Origin: Brotonthovivens ammoniilytica
GTDB lineage: Bacteria > Bacillota > Clostridia > Lachnospirales > Lachnospiraceae
Length of the DNA stretch: 64,000 nucleotides
Assembly: GCF_025566885.1 (NCBI RefSeq)
Contig: NZ_JAOQJQ010000001.1
Span: 620,001-684,000, forward strand
Direction: 5' to 3'
Numbering within the stretch: the first letter of the stretch is position 1; every line of letters begins with the position of its first letter. Positions 8,826 to 16,359 of the stretch are shown here, piece by piece. The notes below the pieces were generated by a model that saw nothing but the letters and a program-made list of their open reading frames with translations, searched no databases and was not told the origin of the DNA. Position numbers and translations under genes: made by a program.

Positions 8826-9367
8826 TATTTCTGCTCCTTTAATACTCCTTTGTTTTTCACAAGATAATCAACCAGTGAAACAATTGTTAATACCAGCGCC
8901 AGGTATGTGACAATGACAGCCAGTATCTGAAAGGGTAAAAATGCAAAATTCAGAATTAAAAGAATAATCATAATCATTTGGGTCACAGTTTTTACTTTTC
9001 CCCACATGCTGGCAGCTATCACAATCTGATTATCGGCAGCAATCAGACGGAATCCGCTGATAATAAATTCCCTTGCAATAATAATAATTACAATCCAGGA
9101 AGCCAGACGGTTTACTTCAATCAGACAAATCATGGCAGAACATACCAGCAGCTTGTCCGCTAAGGGATCCATAAATTTTCCGAAGTTTGTTACAAGGTTA
9201 TACTTTCTTGCAATCTTGCCGTCTAAAAGATCTGTCAGGCTGGCAGCAACAAAAATAATAAGGGCAATATAATCACCAATTCGTCCCAGGGGCGAAAACA
9301 GCATAAAGAATACAAAAAAGGGGATCAGAACCACCCGGAACATCGTTAGTTTATTTGGTAAATTCAT
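8825..9367 (-). CDS. pgsA: CDP-diacylglycerol-glycerol-3-phosphate 3-phosphatidyltransferase
   Basis: A 180-residue integral membrane enzyme with about five membrane segments that makes phosphatidylglycerophosphate for phosphatidylglycerol synthesis. The CDP-alcohol phosphotransferase signature is visible as DLLDGKIARKY followed by GKFMDPLADK (about residues 45-70), holding the metal-binding aspartates. Its ATG overlaps the rimO stop by 4 bases. The pgsA-cinA order is conserved in Firmicutes. Confidence 0.94.
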   Translation of the reverse strand: MNLPNKLTMFRVVLIPFFVFFMLFSPLGRIGDYIALIIFVAASLTDLLDGKIARKYNLVTNFGKFMDPLADKLLVCSAMICLIEVNRLASWIVIIIIAREFIISGFRLIAADNQIVIAASMWGKVKTVTQMIMIILLILNFAFLPFQILAVIVTYLALVLTIVSLVDYLVKNKGVLKEQK

Positions 9368-10689
9368 AGCAATTCTCCTATCAGATCATATTCATAAGCG
9401 CCTGTAATCTTTACTCTTGCAAAGTCCCCGGACATCAGCGTTTCATCCGTCTGAATAAAAACATAGCCGTCAATATCCGGAGCATCTCTGTAGGTTCGTC
9501 CGATATAGGCGTTTTCAGAGGTAAGTTCTCCTTCAATCATCACATCCAGTTGGCGTCCGATCAGGGTCTCATTGGTGTCAAAAATAATTTCTTCCTGAAG
9601 CTCCATGACCTCATCTTTCCACTGAGCTTTCAGTTCTTCGTCTACCTGATCCGGCAAGCCGGCCGCAGGAGTATCTTCTTCTCTGGAGTAAGTAAAAGCT
9701 CCCAGTCTGTCAAACTCTGTTTCGTTGAGAAAATACATCAGCTCTTCATGCTGCTGGCTGGTTTCTCCGGGAAATCCACAGATTAACGTTGTCCGCAGTG
9801 CAATATCAGGAATCCGCTGGCGCAATTTATAAATAATTTTCAAAATATCTGCTTTACTGGTATGCCTTCCCATTCGCTTTAAAATAGTATCATTGATATG
9901 CTGGATGGGCATGTCGATATAATGGCATACTTTTTTATTTCTTTCTATAGCATGAATCAAATCATCGTCGATCTCTTCCGGATAGCAGTATAAAAGCCGG
10001 ATCCAGTACAGGCCGGATATTTTATTTAACCGGTCCAGCAAAGCAGGCAGAGATTTTCTGCCATACAGATCTTTTCCGTAAACCGTCGTTTCCTGAGCCA
10101 CAAGAATCAGCTCTTTGACGCCTTTTTTTACAAGGGACTCCGCCTGGTTTACAAGATCTTCTATAGGTATACTGCGGTAATTTCCCCGGATGGATGGAAT
10201 AATACAGTAGGTACAGTGTTTATCACATCCTTCCGCAATTTTCAGATAAGCAGTATGTCCTCCTTTTGTAAGAAGCCGGCTTTCTGCCTTTCGTTTTTCT
10301 ATATAATTCATGGGATGAAAGGCAGAAAAGGGCTGTCCGCTTAAAACAGTTTCAATTGCTTTGCAGATATCCTTTGTTGAATTTGTTCCAAGAACGGCAT
10401 CCACTTCCGGGATTTCGTCCATAATCTCCTGCTGATATCTCTGGGCCAGACAGCCGCAGACAATCAGTACTTTTAAACTGCCGCTCTTTTTATATTCGGC
10501 CATCTGAAGAATGCTTTGAATACTCTCTTCTTTGGCGTCATGAATAAAACAGCAGGTATTAATAACAATAATATCTGCTTCACTTTCATCATTAGTAAAT
10601 GCATAGGATGCATCCGTAAGCTGTCCCAGCATAAATTCAGTATCAACAAGATTTTTGTCACATCCAAGTGAAATAAACAAAATCTTCAT
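9364..10689 (-). CDS. rimO: Ribosomal protein S12 methylthiotransferase
   Basis: A 441-residue radical SAM methylthiotransferase of the standard RimO length, modifying the conserved aspartate of ribosomal protein S12. The N-terminal UPF0004 domain begins MKILFISLGCDKNLVDTE with three spaced cysteines for the auxiliary cluster. The radical SAM motif is CDKHCTYCIIP near residue 145, and a TRAM domain ends the protein. Start chosen at 10689 because GGAGG lies 4 bases upstream; an in-frame ATG ten codons earlier lacks such a site. Confidence 0.94.
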   Translation of the reverse strand: MKILFISLGCDKNLVDTEFMLGQLTDASYAFTNDESEADIIVINTCCFIHDAKEESIQSILQMAEYKKSGSLKVLIVCGCLAQRYQQEIMDEIPEVDAVLGTNSTKDICKAIETVLSGQPFSAFHPMNYIEKRKAESRLLTKGGHTAYLKIAEGCDKHCTYCIIPSIRGNYRSIPIEDLVNQAESLVKKGVKELILVAQETTVYGKDLYGRKSLPALLDRLNKISGLYWIRLLYCYPEEIDDDLIHAIERNKKVCHYIDMPIQHINDTILKRMGRHTSKADILKIIYKLRQRIPDIALRTTLICGFPGETSQQHEELMYFLNETEFDRLGAFTYSREEDTPAAGLPDQVDEELKAQWKDEVMELQEEIIFDTNETLIGRQLDVMIEGELTSENAYIGRTYRDAPDIDGYVFIQTDETLMSGDFARVKITGAYEYDLIGELL

Positions 10690-10709
10690 ATTTCCTCCAG
10701 AATGAAACA

Positions 10710-10738
10710 GCTGTCTCAAGTATACACTTTGAGACAGC
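10710..10738 (-). other. Hairpin between rpoZ and rimO
   Basis: GCTGTCTCAA (10710-10719) and TTGAGACAGC (10729-10738) form a perfect 10-bp stem just upstream of the rimO ribosome binding site. The T-run after it is short (TGTTTC), so it is a weak terminator or an mRNA processing/stability element rather than a clear stop. Confidence 0.5.
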
Positions 10739-10750
10739 GGAATCTATCAA

Positions 10751-11008
10751 TTAAAATTCTTCTTCTGTATTCGTATCGTCTTCACCAAGGATTTTTACAT
10801 CACCGCTGTATAATTCTTCTACAGCAATAGACAATGGTTTTTTACCTGCCGCATTGCTGACATAAGGTTCTGCCCCTCCGATAATCTGACGTGCTCGTTT
10901 TGCAGTAGCAATAACAATGGAATACCGGCTGTTAATTACCGGTTCATCGCCCAGTTCTACCTCATTATTTACTTTTTGCATCAGTTCTGTGTAGGATGGA
11001 TGGATCAT
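10751..11008 (-). CDS. rpoZ: DNA-directed RNA polymerase subunit omega
   Basis: An 85-residue protein matching clostridial omega: the NSRYSIVIATAKRARQI helix near residue 26 is the conserved core that binds the beta' subunit, followed by an acidic C-terminus. It helps beta' folding and polymerase assembly. The ATG overlaps the gmk stop by 4 bases, the usual gmk-rpoZ arrangement of Firmicutes. Confidence 0.92.
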   Translation of the reverse strand: MIHPSYTELMQKVNNEVELGDEPVINSRYSIVIATAKRARQIIGGAEPYVSNAAGKKPLSIAVEELYSGDVKILGEDDTNTEEEF

Positions 11009-11646
11009 AAATGTTCTCCTTTCGAAACTATATTTAAATCATTTCTGATCTGATCAATAATAGAAATATTTTGGGCCATTTTGCATTTTTCGCTCTGAAT
11101 AATATGATGAATCTGTTTTACGCATACCTGAAGATCATCATTAATAATCAGATAATCATATGCTTCGCAGCCGTCGGCTTCCTCAATGGCTCTGTTTAAA
11201 CGGGAAGCAATTACTTCATCTGTCTCCGTTCCCCGGTCTTTCAGACGTTTCTTTAAAACCTCTGCCGACGGCGGGGTCACAAACAGCAGCAGCGCATCCG
11301 GAACAAGTTTTTTTACTTGAAGTGCTCCCTGGATTTCTATTTCAAGAATTACGTTTCTGCCCCGGTTTAACTGCTCTTCCACATATTTTTTAGGAGTGCC
11401 GTAATAATTGTCTACATATCTGGCATATTCAAGAAACGCATTTTCCTGTATCATCTGTTCAAATTCTTCTGTGCTCAGGAAAAAATAGTGCTGACCGTTT
11501 ACTTCTCCCTCTCTGGGGCCGCGGGTAGTTGCTGAAACAGACAACGCATATTCATCTTGAAATTGTTCTAGAAGCAGTTTGGTAATGGTACCCTTTCCGG
11601 AACCGGAAAAGCCTGACATAATAATCAGTTTTCCTTTTTGATTCAT
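11005..11646 (-). CDS. gmk: Guanylate kinase
   Basis: A 213-residue P-loop kinase converting GMP to GDP with ATP. The Walker A motif GFSGSGKGTI lies at residues 13-22, the GMP-binding segment SATTRGPREGEVNGQHYFF follows near residue 38, and the lid arginines are in the LKDRGTE region. It is one base from remA upstream and overlaps rpoZ downstream. The extra C-terminal segment of about ten residues is unremarkable. Confidence 0.95.
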   Translation of the reverse strand: MNQKGKLIIMSGFSGSGKGTITKLLLEQFQDEYALSVSATTRGPREGEVNGQHYFFLSTEEFEQMIQENAFLEYARYVDNYYGTPKKYVEEQLNRGRNVILEIEIQGALQVKKLVPDALLLFVTPPSAEVLKKRLKDRGTETDEVIASRLNRAIEEADGCEAYDYLIINDDLQVCVKQIHHIIQSEKCKMAQNISIIDQIRNDLNIVSKGEHL

Positions 11647-11647
11647 G

Positions 11648-11908
11648 TTATTTCCCTTCTTCCGTTAAATCTTTTCCCTGAAATCTACCTGCTAAGGTAT
11701 CCGGCTGCAGTGCAGATAATATAATGTGACTGCTTTCCGTCAGAATTACACTTTTTGTGCGTCTTCCCTGAGTTGCATCTACAATCCTGTCATCTTCTTT
11801 TGCCCGCTGCACCATTCGTTTGGCCGGAGCGGAATCAGGGCTGATAATTGTAATAATTTTATCTGTATTGACAACATTGCCAAAACCAATATTCATTAAA
11901 CCTGCCAT
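11648..11908 (-). CDS. remA: RemA-family DNA-binding regulator (DUF370)
   Basis: An 86-residue protein with the RemA core: MNIGFGNVVNTDKIITIISPDSAPAKR is split here as NIGFGNVV and IISPDSAPAKR. RemA binds DNA as a ring-like oligomer and in Bacillus activates matrix and osmoprotection genes. The targets here are unknown. yicC-remA-gmk-rpoZ is a conserved Firmicutes order. AAGGA precedes the ATG by 6 bases. Confidence 0.9.
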   Translation of the reverse strand: MAGLMNIGFGNVVNTDKIITIISPDSAPAKRMVQRAKEDDRIVDATQGRRTKSVILTESSHIILSALQPDTLAGRFQGKDLTEEGK

Positions 11909-11917
11909 ATGCTGTCC

Positions 11918-12796
11918 TTATTCTATATTCTGAATCTGTTCTCTTACTTTTTCAATTTCTGTTTTCAGTGCAATTGCCAGATTTGACACTTCTAGATCAT
12001 TTGCCTTAGACAGAATGGTATTTGCCTCCCTGTTCATTTCCTGGGCAATAAAATCCAGCTTTCGTCCAATGCTTCCGGTCATATTCAGAGTTTCCTTTGT
12101 AGTCTGAATATGGCTTTTTAAGCGGACAGTTTCCTCATCTGTACATATTTTATCCGCAAACAGCACCACTTCTGCTGCAAGGCGCGATTCCTCAATCTGG
12201 GTATCCCCAAGAAGCTCCTGTACTTTCTCCTCCAGCTTCTGCCGGTATTCAGCCAGTATCCTGGGGGAACGCGCTTCTACTTTGTCCACATTGACAAGCA
12301 TCTGGTCCAGTTTCTGATTCAAATCCCGGTACAGATTTTCTCCCTCTGTTTCTCTTGCAGTAATAAACTGACAGCAGGCCTCTTGAATGGCTGTTTCAAG
12401 ATACGGCCACAGCGCTTTTTCATCTGATGGCTGTTCTTCCATGGAAAGAACTTCCGGATATCTGGAAAGGGTACTGGTATGAATGTCATTTTCCAGTTTG
12501 AATTCTTCGGCCATACTGTTTAAATGCCGGAGATATTCAGCGGCAAGTTCCCGGTTATATTTGACGGTAACACAGCTTTCTGCCAGATTTTCATAGGAAA
12601 TGTAAAGATCTACTTTTCCCCGCTGAATTTTTTCTTTCAGAAGCGAACGGATGGCCGCCTCAAAAAAATTCAATTTTTTCGGCATCTTGATATTCAAATC
12701 CAGATACCGGTTATTAACAGATTTCATTTCCACTGTCAGCTTAAGCTTCTCATGGTTAAGTTCACAGCGGCCAAAACCGGTCATACTTTTTATCAT
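11918..12796 (-). CDS. YicC family endoribonuclease
   Basis: A 292-residue YicC/YloC-family protein beginning MIKSMTGFGR, the family's hallmark N-terminus, and ending in the DUF1732 region (KLDFIAQEMNREANTILSKA). Homologues are endoribonucleases involved in RNA turnover. The start at 12796 has GGAGG 6 bases upstream; an in-frame start four codons earlier overlaps that site. First gene of the long housekeeping operon, with its own strong promoter at 12861-12889. Confidence 0.93.
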   Translation of the reverse strand: MIKSMTGFGRCELNHEKLKLTVEMKSVNNRYLDLNIKMPKKLNFFEAAIRSLLKEKIQRGKVDLYISYENLAESCVTVKYNRELAAEYLRHLNSMAEEFKLENDIHTSTLSRYPEVLSMEEQPSDEKALWPYLETAIQEACCQFITARETEGENLYRDLNQKLDQMLVNVDKVEARSPRILAEYRQKLEEKVQELLGDTQIEESRLAAEVVLFADKICTDEETVRLKSHIQTTKETLNMTGSIGRKLDFIAQEMNREANTILSKANDLEVSNLAIALKTEIEKVREQIQNIE

Positions 12797-12860
12797 AGAT
12801 TCCTCCATTCATATGCATTGCATCTCCTGGAACCGGACATTCTGAATGCATGATAATGGT

Positions 12861-12889
12861 ATTATAAAAGGTTTTTCCAAGGAAGTCAA
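12861..12889 (-). promoter_or_regulatory. Sigma-A-type promoter of the yicC operon
   Basis: On the minus strand TTGACT (12884-12889), a 17-base spacer, and TATAAT (12861-12866). A near-consensus promoter about 65 bases upstream of the yicC start. It drives yicC-remA-gmk-rpoZ and probably the genes beyond. Confidence 0.8.
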
Positions 12890-12898
12890 ATCACATTC

Positions 12899-12927
12899 TT
12901 GGTTTTTTGGGAAAAATCAGTTATACT
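12899..12927 (+). promoter_or_regulatory. Sigma-A-type promoter of rqcH
   Basis: TTGGTT (12899-12904), a 17-base spacer and TATACT (12922-12927). The -35 elements of this promoter and the divergent yicC promoter are only 9 bases apart, back to back. Confidence 0.65.
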
Positions 12928-12963
12928 AAACTGATATGTAAATCAAAATCGGAGGAATGAATT

Positions 12964-14709
12964 ATGGCTTTGGATGGCATTGTAATATCCAATTTAATAT
13001 ATGATCTTAATCAGTTTGCTTCCGGCGGCAGAATCAGCAAAATTGCCCAGCCAGAAACAGACGAGCTTTTACTGACACTGAAAGGTCACAATGGACAAAA
13101 GCGGCTGCTGATTTCAGCCAGCGCTTCTCTTCCGCTGATGTACCTTACTGATAAAAATAAACCCAGTCCTATGACTGCGCCCAATTTCTGTATGCTTTTG
13201 CGCAAACATATTGCAAATGGCAGAATTACAAAGATTTATCAGCCGGGTTTAGAGCGGATCGTTGTTTTTGAGATTGAGCATCTGGATGATCTTGGAGATC
13301 TGCGGCACAAAAAGCTTATTGCAGAGCTTATGGGAAAACACAGCAATATTATTTTTTGCGATGAACAGGATAAAATCATTGACAGTATCAAACATATTTC
13401 CGCACAGGTAAGCTCCGTCCGGGAAGTGCTTCCCGGCAGAACCTATTTTATTCCCAACACGGCTCAAAAAGAGGATCCTCTGACCTGTGATGAAACATCT
13501 TTCTGCCAGTTGATTTTATCAAAGCCCATGACACTCTCAAAAACGCTCTACACTTCTTACACCGGAATCAGTCCGCTGATTGCAAATGAGATCTGTTACC
13601 GCTGCAAGCTGGACGGAGATCAGCCTGCTGCATCCTGCAATGAGGCAGAAATCCGACAGCTTTATATCTCCTTTTGTGCAGTTTTAAGTTGTGTATCCAG
13701 TCACACCTATGCGCCCTGCATCATCAAGCGAGGAAAGGAGCCTGTGGAATTTTCCTCTGTGGCATTAAAGGAATATAGTGACCTTGCCAGTGTTTCCTGC
13801 GATTCTATATCAGAGGTTTTAGAAACCTTTTACGCAGAAAAAAATATTTTTACAAGAATCAGGCAGAAGTCCTCTGACTTAAGAAGAATTGTTACCACTG
13901 CATTAGAGCGGAATCGAAAGAAATATGCACTGCAGCAAAAACAGATGCAGGATACCGAAAAAAGGGAAAAATACAGAATTTATGGTGAAATGCTTCATAC
14001 TTACGGTTATGGAGTGGAACCAGAAGCAAAAGAACTAGTATGTGAAAACTACTATGACAATAATAAAGAAATCAAAGTTCCTCTGGATCCGGCACTTTCT
14101 CCGGCAGAAAATGCCGGCAGATATTTTGAACGCTATAATAAGCTGAAAAGGACCAGCGAGGCTTTAACAAAATTACTTGTAGAAACAAAAAGCGATATCG
14201 AACATTTAGAATCCATTGCTACTGCCCTTGATCTTGCAGTGTCAGAATCTGACCTGGCACAGATTAAAGAAGAGCTTGTGGAATATGGATACATCAAACG
14301 AAAATCCGGTCAGAAAAAATCAGGGAAAAAAAACCGCCCATATCATTATCAGACACAGGACGGTTATGACATTTATGTGGGAAAAAATAATTTTCAGAAT
14401 GATGAATTAACCTTTAAATTTGCAGAAGGAAATGACTGGTGGTTTCATGCAAAAGGAATGCCGGGATCACATGTCATTGTAAAAACGAAAACCGGCGATC
14501 TGCCGGATCATGTATTTGAAGATGCCGGACGTCTGGCAGCTTACTACTCAAAGGGACGGGACAGTGATAAAGTGGAGATAGATTATCTGCAGAAAAAAAA
14601 TGTGAAAAAACCAAATAAAAGCAAGCCGGGGTTTGTAGTTTACTATACAAACTATTCTCTTACTATGGAACCGGATATCAGCGCGCTGAAGCTGATTTCT
14701 GAATCATAA
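12964..14709 (+). CDS. rqcH: RqcH / NFACT family ribosome quality-control protein
   Basis: A 581-residue protein of the NFACT (Rqc2/FbpA) family: an N-terminal NFACT-N domain (MALDGIVISNLIYDL to about residue 200), helix-hairpin-helix and coiled-coil middle (about 290-430), and a C-terminal NFACT-R domain with the DIYVGKNNFQNDELTFK and WWFHAKGMPGSHVIV segments. Bacterial RqcH binds obstructed 50S subunits and recruits alanyl-tRNA for Ala tailing. It is often mis-named fibronectin-binding protein. GGAGG is 8 bases upstream. It is a single-gene unit flanked by its own promoter and terminator. Confidence 0.93.
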   Translation: MALDGIVISNLIYDLNQFASGGRISKIAQPETDELLLTLKGHNGQKRLLISASASLPLMYLTDKNKPSPMTAPNFCMLLRKHIANGRITKIYQPGLERIVVFEIEHLDDLGDLRHKKLIAELMGKHSNIIFCDEQDKIIDSIKHISAQVSSVREVLPGRTYFIPNTAQKEDPLTCDETSFCQLILSKPMTLSKTLYTSYTGISPLIANEICYRCKLDGDQPAASCNEAEIRQLYISFCAVLSCVSSHTYAPCIIKRGKEPVEFSSVALKEYSDLASVSCDSISEVLETFYAEKNIFTRIRQKSSDLRRIVTTALERNRKKYALQQKQMQDTEKREKYRIYGEMLHTYGYGVEPEAKELVCENYYDNNKEIKVPLDPALSPAENAGRYFERYNKLKRTSEALTKLLVETKSDIEHLESIATALDLAVSESDLAQIKEELVEYGYIKRKSGQKKSGKKNRPYHYQTQDGYDIYVGKNNFQNDELTFKFAEGNDWWFHAKGMPGSHVIVKTKTGDLPDHVFEDAGRLAAYYSKGRDSDKVEIDYLQKKNVKKPNKSKPGFVVYYTNYSLTMEPDISALKLISES

Positions 14710-14737
14710 ACAATTCTCGGCTGCTAAAACAAAAGAA

Positions 14738-14780
14738 CCTTACAGCTGCGCCATATTATCACACAGCTGTAAGGCTTTTC
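14738..14780 (+). terminator. Intrinsic terminator between rqcH and the LysR gene
   Basis: CCTTACAGCTG (14738-14748) pairs perfectly with CAGCTGTAAGG (14764-14774), followed by CTTTTCGGTTTT. A-rich sequence on the other flank gives TTCTTTTG on the minus strand, so it may serve both convergent genes. Confidence 0.85.
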
Positions 14781-14812
14781 GGTTTTGAAAACTTCAGTTA
14801 CTTTCCGGTATT

Positions 14813-15736
14813 TTAAATTTCACAGCATTCTCCGTGAAAATCTGCTTCTCTGACATTAAATTCGTCCCGAATCAGCTGCAGAATGGGGGTTATGTTAGGA
14901 TTAGGAGAATCCTTATGATAAAAACATGCCGTCTGAAATCTAAAATCTTTTCCGGGAACGTCAAAATATTTAAACTTTGCAGTATGAGAATCATGAAACG
15001 CTTTTGGAAACACAGCGAATCCTTCTGCCTGGGACAGCATAGTAAGCAGTGTTATAAAGTTGGGGACCGTTACCACTTCCCTGCAGGGAATATGATAATA
15101 AAATCCGTCATTTCCTACTTCCTTTTTATAAGGTGCATTGTGATCCATTTTCAAAAATGTCTCTTTTTTCATATCTTCTTCTGTAATCTCATCTTTTACT
15201 GCCCAGGGATGATACAGTGATACAACAATCTGAGCGGGAACTGTATGAAACACCAGCTTATGGCAGCTGCCCCAGTCCTCCTCTTCATGGGCATTGGTAA
15301 ATGCCAGATCCAGTTTCCCCTCCATCATATCTTTTTGAATATCAAATAGCTCCATCATTTTAAGCTCAATATGACTATTGGGTACATTTGCCAGAATCAG
15401 TGTCAGTATAGGGGTAATAAACTCTTCCTTTGGAAGGGCCGAAAAAATTCCAACTCTTACCTTTCCGGTTAACACTTCTCCGGCTTTTCTAATTTCAGAA
15501 ACCGCCAGCTTCAGTTCTTTGTCTATCTGGCCAAACTTATTTTCAGCCAGAACTCCAAGCTCTGTCAGATGCACATTTCTGGTTGACCGTTCAAACAATT
15601 TTACACCAAGCTCCTCTTCTAACAGCGAGATCTGTTTGGTTAAAGCCTGGGGGGAAATATACATTTCTTTAGCTGCTTTTGAAAAATTCTGGGTTTTGGC
15701 TGCTTTTAAAAAGTATTTAATTCGTTGATATTCCAC
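14813..15736 (-). CDS. LysR family transcriptional regulator
   Basis: About 307 residues with the LysR layout: an N-terminal winged helix-turn-helix (VEYQRIKYFLKAAKTQNFSK through LFERSTRNVHLTELG, residues 1-60), a linker helix, and a LysR substrate-binding domain. The preferred start is GTG at 15736, with AAGGGGG 8 bases upstream; in-frame codons upstream would add a 24-residue extension not seen in the family. No metabolic gene is next to it, so its effector and target are unknown. It stands alone between the rqcH terminator and a repeat element. Confidence 0.88.
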   Translation of the reverse strand: MEYQRIKYFLKAAKTQNFSKAAKEMYISPQALTKQISLLEEELGVKLFERSTRNVHLTELGVLAENKFGQIDKELKLAVSEIRKAGEVLTGKVRVGIFSALPKEEFITPILTLILANVPNSHIELKMMELFDIQKDMMEGKLDLAFTNAHEEEDWGSCHKLVFHTVPAQIVVSLYHPWAVKDEITEEDMKKETFLKMDHNAPYKKEVGNDGFYYHIPCREVVTVPNFITLLTMLSQAEGFAVFPKAFHDSHTAKFKYFDVPGKDFRFQTACFYHKDSPNPNITPILQLIRDEFNVREADFHGECCEI

Positions 15737-15833
15737 AAAATACGCCCCCTTTCCAAAAAGAATCATTTCTTTTCCGCTTCTATAAATATTGTAACAGGAA
15801 ACCCACACTGCCGCCAGAAGATTTTCTTACACT

Positions 15834-15990
15834 AAAAAAGAATCCTGCCACGGCAGAATTCTCCGCCTGCGGCGGGTCGCTTTTGCGACATGATTCCACT
15901 CCGCCGCAGTGCGATCATCAGCGGAGCGTTTTTTGCTCTATAGGAATCGGCACTTTTCGGCTTTATCACAACATGGTATTTCCTATAGCG
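15834..15990 (+). repeat. Dispersed structured repeat, family 1, copy 1
   Basis: First of three related intergenic elements (others at 20915-21026, reversed, and 44659-44820). Order of parts: A-run, hairpin GAATCCTGCC/GGCAGAATTC, then a layered core made of CTCCGC pairing with GCGGAG, CTGCGGCGG pairing with CCGCCGCAG, and an inner GTCGC-TTTT-GCGAC loop, then GCGTTTTTT, then a long hairpin closed by CTATAGGAA and TTCCTATAG. Both flanking genes run on the minus strand, so this copy is antisense to them. Confidence 0.85.
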
Positions 15991-16020
15991 TAAAAAAACA
16001 GAACGGACGCATCCGCTCTG
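15991..16020 (-). terminator. Intrinsic terminator of the spore-protein gene
   Basis: On the minus strand CAGAGCGGA, loop TGCG, TCCGTTCTG (one G-T pair), followed by TTTTTTT. It starts 20 bases after the gene's stop codon. Confidence 0.85.
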
Positions 16021-16039
16021 CTTTTTACTCATAGTTTTT

Positions 16040-16246
16040 TTATCTGTCAGCCATCTGACGTTCCTGTGCTTCGATCATCTTCTTTACCATATACCCCCCA
16101 ACAGAACCATTCTGACGGGAAGTAAGGTCACCATTGTATCCTTCTTTTAAAGGAACACCGATTTCGTTCGCTACTTCATATTTGAATTTGTTTAAAGCAG
16201 CCTTTGCTTCAGGGACAGATGCTTTATTTGTAGATTTTCCTGACAT
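16040..16246 (-). CDS. Alpha/beta-type small acid-soluble spore protein
   Basis: A 68-residue alpha/beta SASP. The conserved KYEVANEIGV segment, where germination protease cleaves in this family, is followed by GDLTSRQNGSVGGYMVKKMI, the DNA-contact helix with the invariant GxVGG-M-K element. These proteins coat forespore DNA and protect it from UV and chemicals. AGGAGG precedes the ATG. A sigma-G-like promoter lies upstream and a strong terminator downstream, so it is a monocistronic sporulation gene and direct evidence that the organism forms spores. Confidence 0.95.
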   Translation of the reverse strand: MSGKSTNKASVPEAKAALNKFKYEVANEIGVPLKEGYNGDLTSRQNGSVGGYMVKKMIEAQERQMADR

Positions 16247-16315
16247 TGCATTTTCCTCCTGTGTAGATAAAAAGTTTTGTCAGAAAACATGTTTTCTTTT
16301 TTACAGCTGTAAATA

Positions 16316-16345
16316 TAGTATCTCTCATTTTTTTAGATGTACACA
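16316..16345 (-). promoter_or_regulatory. Possible sigma-G promoter of the spore-protein gene
   Basis: On the minus strand TGTGTA (16340-16345), 17 bases, GATACTA (16316-16322). This resembles the sigma-G pattern TGAATA-N17/18-CATACTA, as expected for a SASP gene. The leader then holds two perfect palindromes, at 16300-16313 and 16282-16297. Confidence 0.45.
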
Positions 16346-16359
16346 GGTAAATTTAACCT

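Noticed and set aside
15832..16032. 66-codon minus-strand open frame over repeat copy 1 and the terminator
   Set aside because: It covers hairpins and repeat sequence also found at other loci without a conserved frame.
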